The notes beneath the pieces are model-generated. The model had not been told where the DNA came from. It did not search any database and saw nothing but the letters and a program-made list of their open reading frames with translations. DNA of 64,000 bases. It comes from UBA5704 sp036380715 (GTDB lineage: Bacteria > Acidobacteriota > Thermoanaerobaculia > Multivoradales > UBA5704). The position numbers were made by a program, and so were the translations under genes. The stretch is taken from contig DASVEF010000222.1 of NCBI GenBank assembly GCA_036380715.1, forward strand, positions 1-64,000, written 5' to 3'. Of this stretch, positions 44,038 to 51,626 are shown one piece after another; position 1 is the first letter of the stretch; each line of letters opens with the position of its first letter.

Positions 44038-45726
44038 ATGAAGCTCCTCGACTCACGAAGGCTGACCGGTCCCAACCTGCTCCAGGAGCGGGAAGGGGCG
44101 GTGCTGGATGTCGCGCTGGACGAGAAGGAGGCGGATGCGGCGGTCGCGGCGTGGCGAGAGCAGGTCCGGCGGCTCCTCGACGCTGTGGGGTGGCGGGAGG
44201 AGAGCCTGGCGGTCCGGCGGTTTCCGAGCGGGGCGAGCCTGTCGATCTCGGCGCCGATCGACGCTCTCTACTCCGCCACGGAGGTCAACGAGCGGGCCTG
44301 GGAGGCGGCCGAGGAGGCGCTGCGCGGCGAGGTCCCGGACCTCGAGGAGATCGCCGTGCGGCTGCGTGCGGAGATCGAACGGGAGCGCAATCCGGCGCTG
44401 CTGGCATTGCGGGCCGCGGCCGAGAGGCGGGGCGTGGCCTTTCTCGCGGACGACCGCCAGGCTTCGATCGGCCTGGGGAAAGGAGCGCTGACCTGGCCGG
44501 TCGAGGATCTCCCCCGCCCCGAGGAGGTCGCCTGGGAGCGGGTCCACGATGTGCCGGTGGTGCTGGTGACCGGAACCAACGGCAAGAGCACGACGGTGCG
44601 CCTGCTGGCGGCCATGGCACGGGCGGCGGGCGTAATGGCGGGGACCACGTCCACGGACCTCATCGAAGTCGGGGGCGAGGTGCTGGAGCGGGGCGACTTC
44701 TCCGGTCCGGTCGGAGCGCGGGCTCTGCTGCGCGATCCCAGGGTCGAGATGGCCATCCTGGAGACGGCGCGCGGAGGGATGCTGCGGCGCGGGCTCGCGG
44801 TGCGCCGCGCGGACGCCGCCGCGGTGACCAACGTGGCCGCCGATCACCTCGGCGAGCACGGAGTGGACGATCTCGAGGCCCTCGCCGAGACCAAGCTGGT
44901 GGTGGCGCGGGCCGTGGGGCCGGAAGGGCGCGTCGTGCTCAACGCGGACGATCCGCTCCTGGTGGCCGGCGCCGCCGGGATCGCGGCGCCGGTGGTCTGG
45001 TTCAGCCTCGATCCCGAGAGCGCCGAGCTGCGAAATCTGCTGGAGCGCGGAGACCCGGCCTGGGTCCTCCACCAGGGAGAGATCGAGCAGTGGCACGGCG
45101 GATGGAAGCAGGTGGTCGCCCGCGCCGAGGAGATCCCGATCACCTTCGGCGGCGCCGCCCGCCACAACATCGCCAACGCCCTGGCCGCGCTCGCGCTCGG
45201 CGCGGCGGTCCGCCTGCCGCAGGAGGCCATGGTGCGCGCGTTGCGCCAGGTGCGCAGCGATCCGGACGACAATCCCGGGCGCGGCAATCTCTTCGAGATC
45301 GGCGGCGTGCGTATTCTCCTCGACTACGCGCACAACCCGCACGGCATCGCGGCGCTGCTCGGACTGGCGGTGAACCTCCCCGCCCGCCGCCGCCTGATCC
45401 TCCTCGGCCAGGCCGGCGACCGCGACGACGAGGCGCTCCGCGAGCTGGCGCAGGCGGTGTGGAAGCTCCATCCCGACCGGGTCATCGTCAAGGAGCTCCC
45501 CGAGCTGCTGCGCGGCCGCCAGCCCGGCGAAGTCCCGGCGATCCTGGAGGACGAGCTGCGCCGCCTGGGCGCGGGGGACGAGCAGATCGGCCGCGCCGGC
45601 AACGAGCTGGAGGCCGTGCGCCAAGCTCTCGCCTGGGCGAAGAAAGGGGACCTCCTCCTGCTGCTCGTCCACACCCAGCGGGAGGAGGTGCTGGCGCTGC
45701 TCCGCCGGCTTCAGGAGGCGGGGTAG
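44038..45726 (+). CDS. Mur-ligase-domain protein related to the C-terminal half of cyanophycin synthetase
   Basis: This 562-residue protein has an N-terminal region of about 170 residues that resembles the cyanophycin synthetase N domain (LLDSRRLTGPNLLQEREGAV). The Mur ligase core then shows the P-loop VTGTNGKSTTVRLLA, LETARGGMLRRGL, TNVAADHLGEHGV, the ARHNIANALAALALG segment and the C-terminal LLDYAHNPHGIAALLGLA. The ATP-grasp domain of CphA is absent. Such proteins often accompany cphA and may be specialised peptide ligases acting on cyanophycin-like or other short peptides. cphA and cphB lie 2-6 kb downstream on the other strand. Confidence 0.85.
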   Translation: MKLLDSRRLTGPNLLQEREGAVLDVALDEKEADAAVAAWREQVRRLLDAVGWREESLAVRRFPSGASLSISAPIDALYSATEVNERAWEAAEEALRGEVPDLEEIAVRLRAEIERERNPALLALRAAAERRGVAFLADDRQASIGLGKGALTWPVEDLPRPEEVAWERVHDVPVVLVTGTNGKSTTVRLLAAMARAAGVMAGTTSTDLIEVGGEVLERGDFSGPVGARALLRDPRVEMAILETARGGMLRRGLAVRRADAAAVTNVAADHLGEHGVDDLEALAETKLVVARAVGPEGRVVLNADDPLLVAGAAGIAAPVVWFSLDPESAELRNLLERGDPAWVLHQGEIEQWHGGWKQVVARAEEIPITFGGAARHNIANALAALALGAAVRLPQEAMVRALRQVRSDPDDNPGRGNLFEIGGVRILLDYAHNPHGIAALLGLAVNLPARRRLILLGQAGDRDDEALRELAQAVWKLHPDRVIVKELPELLRGRQPGEVPAILEDELRRLGAGDEQIGRAGNELEAVRQALAWAKKGDLLLLLVHTQREEVLALLRRLQEAG

Positions 45727-45746
45727 GAGGCGCTCCCCCGCCCGGA

Positions 45747-45896
45747 CCCTCACCCCCCGGCCCCTCTCCCACCCGCACTCCCCTCCCCCCGGGAGAGGGG
45801 GAGAAAAGCAACTCAGTTTTCCGTTTTGGCCAGGGTTCCCCCTCTCCCGGGCGGGCGTGAGTGCGGGTGGGAGAGGGGGTCAGGGGGTGAGGGTCT
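45747..45896. repeat. Large inverted pair of REP-like palindromes between convergent genes
   Basis: CCCTCACCCCCCGGCCCCTC with CTCCCACCCGCACTC on the left is mirrored by GAGTGCGGGTGGGAGAGGGG plus GTCAGGGGGTGAGGG on the right, across about 60 bp. The two halves could pair into one long stem. Its place between convergent genes fits a bidirectional terminator. Confidence 0.8.
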
Positions 45897-47027
45897 CTAC
45901 ACCGCGACGTCCGCCGGCAGATCCAGCACCATCCGGTAAGCGGTCACCTGATAGGTCGGATCGTTCATCACGCCCGCGGTGCCGGCCAGGAGGAGCCGGA
46001 ACAGGCGCCAGGTCTCCTCCCCGGCCAGGCGGACGATTTCCTCCCGGTTCTCGATCCAGCGCTGGTGGCCGTTCTTCGCCCAGAGGTGATAGTTGCGGCG
46101 GTCGTTGTAGAGGCCGACGAGCTGGATCGGCGAGCGGTCGAGCGCGGCCATCAGCTCGGGGACATAGGTCATGCGGAACGTGCCGGGCCAGACGTACTTG
46201 GTGATGAAGCTGGAGGTCGCGAACGGCACCTTTCCCGACGCGAAGTCGAGATAGACCCTTCCTCCCGGCTTCAGCAGCTCGGGGATGCGCCGCAGGACGT
46301 AGGGATAGTCCGAGAGGTCTTCGATCACTCCCATCATGGAGATGCCGTCGTACCTCTTGCCCGGTCGGTAGGTGAAGTAGTCCTGATAGGACGCCGAGGC
46401 GTCGAGCCTCTTCTCCTCGATCATGCGGGTGACGTAGCCGAACTGGTCCTTGGACAGCGTGATGCCTTCGACGCGGACGCCTCGCTCTGCGCAGTACTGG
46501 ATGAAGCCGCCCCAGCCGTGGCCGACGTCGAGCACCTCGTCCCCCGGCTTCAGGCGCAGCGATTCGAAGGCGAAGTCGTACTTCTTGCGGGTGCTCTCCT
46601 CCAGCGTGTCGTCGTCGCTCTCGTAGATGCCCGGCGTGTAGGCCCGGTACTCGCGGTCGGTGCAGTAGAGCTGGATGTTGCCCGAGTCGTAGTGCTTGGC
46701 GATCCACCTGGGATTGAGCTTCTCTCTCCCCACCAGGATCGGCTGCAGCCTGCGCCAGGTCTTCAGCCAGAAATTGTCGTCCGACAGGATGTTGCGGAGC
46801 CACATGGCGCGGACGACGTCCCCCTCGATCTCGATGTCGCCGCGGATGTAGGCCTCCGCGATCGTCAGCTCGTCGAGGGACTGCAGAGCCTTCATGCCCT
46901 GGCCGTTGCGCAGGTGCACGGCGAACGCCGGCTCGCCGTCGCCGATCCTTTTGACGCCCTGATCGGTGTGGACCGTGAAAGCGCAGGGCAGGGCGTTGCT
47001 CAGGAACAACCGCTCGATCGCATCCAT
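45897..47027 (-). CDS. Cyclopropane-fatty-acid-synthase-family SAM methyltransferase
   Basis: The ATG at 47027 follows CGGGAGGAAAG and gives 376 residues. The CFA family is indicated by HYDSGNIQLYCTDREYRAYTPG (about 112-133), the SAM motif VLDVGHGWGGFIQYCAERGV (about 166-185), EGITLSKDQF, ISMMGVIEDL and a C-terminal RNYHLWAKNGHQRWIENRE. Members methylate unsaturated lipid chains or small molecules with S-adenosylmethionine. The usual catalytic cysteine of true CFA synthases is not evident, so this may be a broader-function relative. It is divergent from the gene at 47099. Confidence 0.83.
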   Translation of the reverse strand: MDAIERLFLSNALPCAFTVHTDQGVKRIGDGEPAFAVHLRNGQGMKALQSLDELTIAEAYIRGDIEIEGDVVRAMWLRNILSDDNFWLKTWRRLQPILVGREKLNPRWIAKHYDSGNIQLYCTDREYRAYTPGIYESDDDTLEESTRKKYDFAFESLRLKPGDEVLDVGHGWGGFIQYCAERGVRVEGITLSKDQFGYVTRMIEEKRLDASASYQDYFTYRPGKRYDGISMMGVIEDLSDYPYVLRRIPELLKPGGRVYLDFASGKVPFATSSFITKYVWPGTFRMTYVPELMAALDRSPIQLVGLYNDRRNYHLWAKNGHQRWIENREEIVRLAGEETWRLFRLLLAGTAGVMNDPTYQVTAYRMVLDLPADVAV

Positions 47028-47098
47028 GTCTTTCCTCCCGGACGGTGCTCTAGTTTAGCAATGACCCGTAATGGATGGAACAGGGATAGACTTGGCGC

Positions 47099-47527
47099 AT
47101 GCACACGGTCGAGAACGTGGCGGGAAGGCTGGTCGAGGTCCGGGTCGCGACCCCTTTGACCATGGAGGAGGTGCAGCAGTTCGTGCGGGAGCACCAGACG
47201 GTCGCCAACCGGATCCCGGAGAAATACGTGGGCGTGGTCGACCTGCTGCACGCCGACGTCTTCCCGGCCGACGTGGCCCAGCGCCTGATCCAGCTCCTGT
47301 CGGCCATGGCCGACCGGGTGGAGCGGAGCGCCTTCCTGATCGGCGAGAGCGCGGTGCTCGCTCTGCAGGTCGAGCGGGTCATCCGCAACGCGGCCAGTCC
47401 CAACCGCAAAGCGTTCCGCGATCCGGAGCAGCTCCGGCAGTGGCTCACGGAGATCCTCACCCCGACCGAGCGCAAACGGCTCGCCGAGTTCCTGGACCAC
47501 CGGGGGAAGATGGGCCCCCTCCCCTGA
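47099..47527 (+). CDS. Conserved hypothetical protein with SpoIIAA/STAS-like fold
   Basis: This 142-residue protein alternates strands and helices (VENVAGRLVEVRVATPLTMEE, YVGVVDLLHADVFPADVAQ, ERSAFLIGESAVLALQVERVI) in a way that recalls SpoIIAA-like proteins. It lacks a signal peptide and membrane segments. It shares a 71-bp divergent promoter region with the CFA-type gene. Its last four residues (GPLP) are encoded by the start of a palindromic repeat. The function is not known. Confidence 0.7.
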   Translation: MHTVENVAGRLVEVRVATPLTMEEVQQFVREHQTVANRIPEKYVGVVDLLHADVFPADVAQRLIQLLSAMADRVERSAFLIGESAVLALQVERVIRNAASPNRKAFRDPEQLRQWLTEILTPTERKRLAEFLDHRGKMGPLP

Positions 47528-47643
47528 CCCCTCCCCCGCGGAGCGGGAGAGGGGAAGAGCTGAAAAAAGCGACCTGGAAAGGACTTCTCTCGTAAGGACT
47601 CCCCTCTCCCGCTATGCGGGGGAGGGGCCGGGGGAGGGGGGCT
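47515..47643. repeat. Inverted pair of REP-like palindromes between convergent genes
   Basis: GCCCCCTCCCCTGACCCCTC with the hairpin CCCCGCGGAGCGGG faces CCCCTCTCCCGCTATGCGGG plus GGAGGGGCCGGGGGAGGGG, about 45 bp apart. It lies between the 3' ends of the gene at 47099 and cphA. Confidence 0.75.
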
Positions 47644-50352
47644 CTACGACGCCAGCCTCTGCCTCACCAGCACCGGCTGCCAGCTCTCCTCGTCGGCCCG
47701 CTCCGGCTCTTTCTCCTTCTTGAAGCTGACGATCAGGTCCCAGACGCGGTGGAGCTTGTCGCCGAAGATGACCACGAGGTCGCCGGCGCGCGCCATCCGC
47801 ATCGCCTTGAGCGCCGCCTCCTCTTCACCGTGGACCCCGGGATCGATCCGCTCGGCGGGGAAGCCGGCCTGGATCAGCCCCTGGCGCAGCAGCCCCGCCA
47901 CTTCGCCGGGCTGGCGGCCCCGGAGGTCGTCGTCTTCCTTCAGGAGCACGAAGTCGAAAGCGGGCGCCGCCGCGGCGGCCAGGGCCAGGATGTCCTCGTT
48001 GCGGCGGTCGCCGGGGGAGGCGATCACGCCGATGCGGCGGCCATGGACGGCCAGCTCGCGCACCGTCCGCGCCACGGCCTCCATGCTGTGGGCGTTGTGC
48101 GCGTAGTCGAGCAGCACGCGGAACGGGTGCTCGTTGTAGAAGTTGAGGCGCCCCGGAGCCTGGAAGAAGTCGAGCGAGAAGGTGCGCAGCCCCTGGCGGA
48201 TGTCTTCGACCTCGACACCGAGGCCGGCCACGATGGCGGCGGCGAACATGGCGTTCTGGATGTTGTGCAGCGCCTTGCCTTCGAGGGTGGCGGGGACCTG
48301 GCGGGCGAGCAGCAGCGGGATCGGCTCCTCTCCCTGGTAGAGCACGATCGTACGGCCGCTCAGCCCTTCTTCCAATGACACCGCCCGCCCGCGCTCGCGG
48401 ATGTGCCGGCGGACCCGCTCGTTGGTCCGGTCCATGGTCACGTAGATCGGCTCGGCCGGGCTGTGCTCGGCCATGCGCGCGACCCGCTCGTCGTCGGCGT
48501 TGAGGACGCAGAAGTCGGTCGCCACCTCGACGACGATCCGCTTGACCTCCGCGAGGTCGTCGATGCTGTCGATCCCGCCGAGGCCCAGGTGGTCGGAGGC
48601 CACGTTGAGCACCGCGCCGACGTTGCACTTGCGCCAGCCGAGGCCCGAGCGGACGATGCCGCCGCGGGCGGTCTCCAGCACCGCGGCATCCACGCTCGGA
48701 TCGCGCAGCACGAGCTGGCTCGACCAGGGACCGGTCATGTCTCCCCGCACGGTCAGCACGCCGTCGATATAGACGCCGTCGGTGGTGGTCATGCCCACGG
48801 TGTAGCCGGCGAGCTTCAGGATGTGCCCGACCATGCGGGTCGTGGTGGTCTTGCCGTTGGTGCCGGTGATCGCGGCCATCGGGATGCGGTACGGGGTACC
48901 CCTGGGAAAGAGCATGTCGAGGATCGGCCCCGCGACGTCGCGCGCCCTGCCCTCGGTCGGCGCCACGTGCATGCGCAGGCCCGGCGCCGCGTTGATCTCC
49001 ACGATGCCGCCGCCCACGTCCTTGTAGCTGCGCGAGATGTCGGGGGAGACGTAGTCGACGCCGGCCACGTCGAGGCCGATGGCGCGCACGGCGCGCTCGG
49101 CCATCACCCGGACGTCGTAGTGGATGGCGTCCGTCTTGTCGATTGCGGTGCCCCCGGTCGACAGGTTTCCGGTCGAGCGGAGATAGAGGACCTGCCCTTC
49201 GGGGAGGATGGATTCCAGGGTCAGCCCGGCCTGGTCGATCAGCCGCCGCGCCTGGTCGTCGACCTGGATGCGGGTGAGCACCTTCTCGTGCCCCACGCCG
49301 CGGCGGGGATCGCTGTTGACGATCTCGATCAGCTCCGCGATCGTGTGCCTCCGGTCCCCCACCACATGTCCCGGGACGCGCTGGGACACCGCGATCACCC
49401 GCCCGTCGACGACGAGGATGCGGTAATCGCAGCCCGACAGGAAAGCTTCGAGGAGGACGCGGGAGCTGACCTCGTAAGCCTTCTCGAACGCGGCGCGCAC
49501 CTGCTCCGGGCTCTTCAGGTTGATCGACACCGCGTTGCCGTGGTTGCCGTCGAGCGGCTTGACGACGAGCGGGTAGCCCAGTCGCTCGGCTTCCTCGACG
49601 GCCTCGTCCGCGTCGTAGACCAGGGCCTGCCGGGGCACCGGGAGCCCCAGGTCGTCCAGGATCTGGCGGGTCAGTCGCTTGTTCGAGGCGATCTCGACGG
49701 CGATCTGGCGCGTCTCGCTGGTCAGCGCCGCCTGGATGCGGCGCTGGTATTTGCCGTGCCCGAGCTGCACCAGCGAGCTTTCGTCGAGGCGGATCCAGGG
49801 GATGCCGCGCTCCTCGGCGGCGCGCACCAGGGCGGACGTCGAGGGTCCGAGAGACCGGCGCTGGGCGAGGCGGATGAACTTTTCGAGCTCCTCCTGGAAA
49901 TGGAACGGCGACGGGTCGTGGGCCGCGCGCTCCGGCGGCAGCAGGTGGCGGATCAGGCGGAGGGCGAGCTTGCCCGCCGCGAGCCCCACCGCCTCTTCGA
50001 TGTAGGTGTAGACCACGTGGTACTGGCCTCGGGGCAGCCCCTCGCTGCGCGTCTTGCCGAACGTCACCGGAGTGCCGGCCAGGACCTGCAGCTCGATGGC
50101 AATGTGCTCCAGCACGTGCCCCAGCCAGGTGCCCTCGTCCTCCTTCATCCGCCGCACGAACCCGCCGGGCTCGCCGAGCCCGCAGGTGTGCTCGTGGAGC
50201 GACGGGATCAGCTCCAGGAGACGGTCGGCGAACCCGGGAAGCTGGCCGGTCGGGTAGTCCTCCAGCTCGCCGAGGTCCACCAGCAGGCGGATCATCGGCC
50301 AGCGGGCATAGAGATTAGGTCCTCGGTAGACCCTGGTTTCGAGAATCTTCAT
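47644..50352 (-). CDS. cphA: Cyanophycin synthetase
   Basis: The ATG at 50352 (MKILETRVYRGPNLYAR) is the standard start and gives 902 residues, the usual length. The N domain (about 1-160) is followed by an ATP-grasp domain (about 220-475; NKRLTRQILDDLGLPVPRQ, PLVVKPLDGNHGNAVSINL, EINAAPGLRMHVAP) that adds aspartate. The Mur-ligase domain has the P-loop AITGTNGKTTTTRMVGHI and YVTMDRTN, and ends with LLDYAHNAHSMEAV; it adds arginine. Cyanophycin, a poly-aspartate backbone with arginine side chains, stores nitrogen and carbon in the cytoplasm. Cyanophycinase is encoded just upstream, in the order cphB-cphA. Confidence 0.95.
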   Translation of the reverse strand: MKILETRVYRGPNLYARWPMIRLLVDLGELEDYPTGQLPGFADRLLELIPSLHEHTCGLGEPGGFVRRMKEDEGTWLGHVLEHIAIELQVLAGTPVTFGKTRSEGLPRGQYHVVYTYIEEAVGLAAGKLALRLIRHLLPPERAAHDPSPFHFQEELEKFIRLAQRRSLGPSTSALVRAAEERGIPWIRLDESSLVQLGHGKYQRRIQAALTSETRQIAVEIASNKRLTRQILDDLGLPVPRQALVYDADEAVEEAERLGYPLVVKPLDGNHGNAVSINLKSPEQVRAAFEKAYEVSSRVLLEAFLSGCDYRILVVDGRVIAVSQRVPGHVVGDRRHTIAELIEIVNSDPRRGVGHEKVLTRIQVDDQARRLIDQAGLTLESILPEGQVLYLRSTGNLSTGGTAIDKTDAIHYDVRVMAERAVRAIGLDVAGVDYVSPDISRSYKDVGGGIVEINAAPGLRMHVAPTEGRARDVAGPILDMLFPRGTPYRIPMAAITGTNGKTTTTRMVGHILKLAGYTVGMTTTDGVYIDGVLTVRGDMTGPWSSQLVLRDPSVDAAVLETARGGIVRSGLGWRKCNVGAVLNVASDHLGLGGIDSIDDLAEVKRIVVEVATDFCVLNADDERVARMAEHSPAEPIYVTMDRTNERVRRHIRERGRAVSLEEGLSGRTIVLYQGEEPIPLLLARQVPATLEGKALHNIQNAMFAAAIVAGLGVEVEDIRQGLRTFSLDFFQAPGRLNFYNEHPFRVLLDYAHNAHSMEAVARTVRELAVHGRRIGVIASPGDRRNEDILALAAAAAPAFDFVLLKEDDDLRGRQPGEVAGLLRQGLIQAGFPAERIDPGVHGEEEAALKAMRMARAGDLVVIFGDKLHRVWDLIVSFKKEKEPERADEESWQPVLVRQRLAS

Positions 50353-50469
50353 GCTGGGCTCCAAAAGATGGCTTCGCTGAAGTTGATGTCGGCCCTTTTG
50401 CGCGGAAGAGAAATGCAGCAAGGCATGTGCCATTCAGAGCTGCTGCTGAATTGGGAAAGGAAGGGCGGC

Positions 50470-51393
50470 CTACTCTCCCCCGTCATCGAGGGTGACGGGG
50501 ACTTCGTCTTCTTCGGCCTCCATGAGCTCCTCTTCGAGGAGCGGATCGATGCGCACAGTCTCTTCCGGAGGGATCCCTCGCCGCCGTTCGAGGTCGTAGT
50601 GGCTGCCGGCGGTCAGGATGTCGACCCGGAGCCCCATCATGGCGATGGGCTGGCCGCGCACGACCGCGTGGCTGTCGGTGTAGCGCACCGTGCTGCCGTC
50701 GACGACCGTCACGGCGCCGGAGCCCATGACGGACAGCCTTCCGGTGGGCTCGATGACGGCGGCGGTGTCCTCGTCCACGCCCACGCCGAGGAGGCTCGGA
50801 TTGTAAGAAAGCGCCGTGAGCAGGCGGCCCAGCCGGTCGCGGCGCCGGAAGTGCTGGTCGATCACGATGTCGGGCGCCAGGCCCAGCCCCTTGGCCATGT
50901 GGACCAGGCGCCGGCGCGGCGTGCCGCCGCTGTCCCCGAGGGCGATCATGTGCTCGGAGAGGACCGCGGCCCCGGCGCTGGTGCCGGCGACCACCATGCC
51001 GTCGGCGTGCCGGCGGCGGATCGAGTCGGCGATCCCGGTGCCTCCCAGGATGGACGAGAACTTGAGCTGGCTGCCGCCGGTGAGGAAGAGCCCGGTCGCG
51101 TACTCCAGCAGCTCGAGGGCCTCCTCGCGGACTTCCAGGGCATGGTCCCGGTTGTCGATCCGGAGCACCTCGACCGAATCCGCGTGCATCTTGTAGAACA
51201 GGTCGGCGTAGCGCTCCGCGGTGATCTCGGGGAAGTCCGACGCGGTGGCCAGCACCACGACGCTCGCGTCCGAGCCGCCGGCCGCCTCCAGGAAATAGCG
51301 CAGGATCACCCGCTGGCGCGTCTTGTCCTCGGCCCCGCCGATGGCGATCAGCAGGCCCGGATGGGTCACGTGAGGGGAGGGCACACCTTCCAT
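50470..51393 (-). CDS. cphB: Cyanophycinase (peptidase S51)
   Basis: This 307-residue protein starts at 51393 (MEGVPSPHVTHPGLLIAIGG). The S51 fold shows GLLIAIGGAEDK, the glutamine/glycine segment LFLTGGSQLKFSSILGGTG, and the nucleophile S139 in AGTSAGAAVLSEHMI. The later part holds DIVIDQHFRRRDRLGRLL and LLGVGVDEDTAAVIE, as in cytoplasmic CphB. It degrades cyanophycin to beta-Asp-Arg dipeptides. The dipeptidase that would finish the pathway is not in the window. It is followed by cphA after 117 bp. Confidence 0.94.
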   Translation of the reverse strand: MEGVPSPHVTHPGLLIAIGGAEDKTRQRVILRYFLEAAGGSDASVVVLATASDFPEITAERYADLFYKMHADSVEVLRIDNRDHALEVREEALELLEYATGLFLTGGSQLKFSSILGGTGIADSIRRRHADGMVVAGTSAGAAVLSEHMIALGDSGGTPRRRLVHMAKGLGLAPDIVIDQHFRRRDRLGRLLTALSYNPSLLGVGVDEDTAAVIEPTGRLSVMGSGAVTVVDGSTVRYTDSHAVVRGQPIAMMGLRVDILTAGSHYDLERRRGIPPEETVRIDPLLEEELMEAEEDEVPVTLDDGGE

Positions 51394-51453
51394 GCAATTT
51401 GTATAGGCAAATGGGATGCCAGGGGGGCGTCAGGTCTGAGATCGCCGCACCGC

Positions 51454-51564
51454 GCCTGGGGTTGAAACCCCAGGCTGGGCTGTTTCTCTCCTGCGGAGCG
51501 ACCCCCCTCCCATTCTTCGCCCTCTTGGGCGATACAACCCAGCCTGGGGTTTCAACCCCAGGCC
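51454..51564. repeat. Paired inverted palindromes, 'AGCCTGGGGTT' family, second copy
   Basis: GCCTGGGGTTGAAACCCCAG (51454-51475) faces AGCCTGGGGTTTCAACCCCA (51541-51564). The spacer again starts with GGGCTGTTTCTCTCCTGCGG, similar to the block at 32290-32404. It lies between divergent genes (cphB and the M16 peptidase), so a pure terminator role is unlikely here. Confidence 0.8.
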
Positions 51565-51626
51565 GGCCACGCGCCGACGCGACAGTCCGCCGTGATAGAA
51601 ATCCCCCGTTCCGGAGGACCACCACC

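Noticed and set aside
47041..47098. A specific promoter in the divergent region between the CFA-type gene and the SpoIIAA-like gene
   Set aside because: Several AT-containing hexamers are possible, but none forms a convincing -35/-10 pair at proper spacing.
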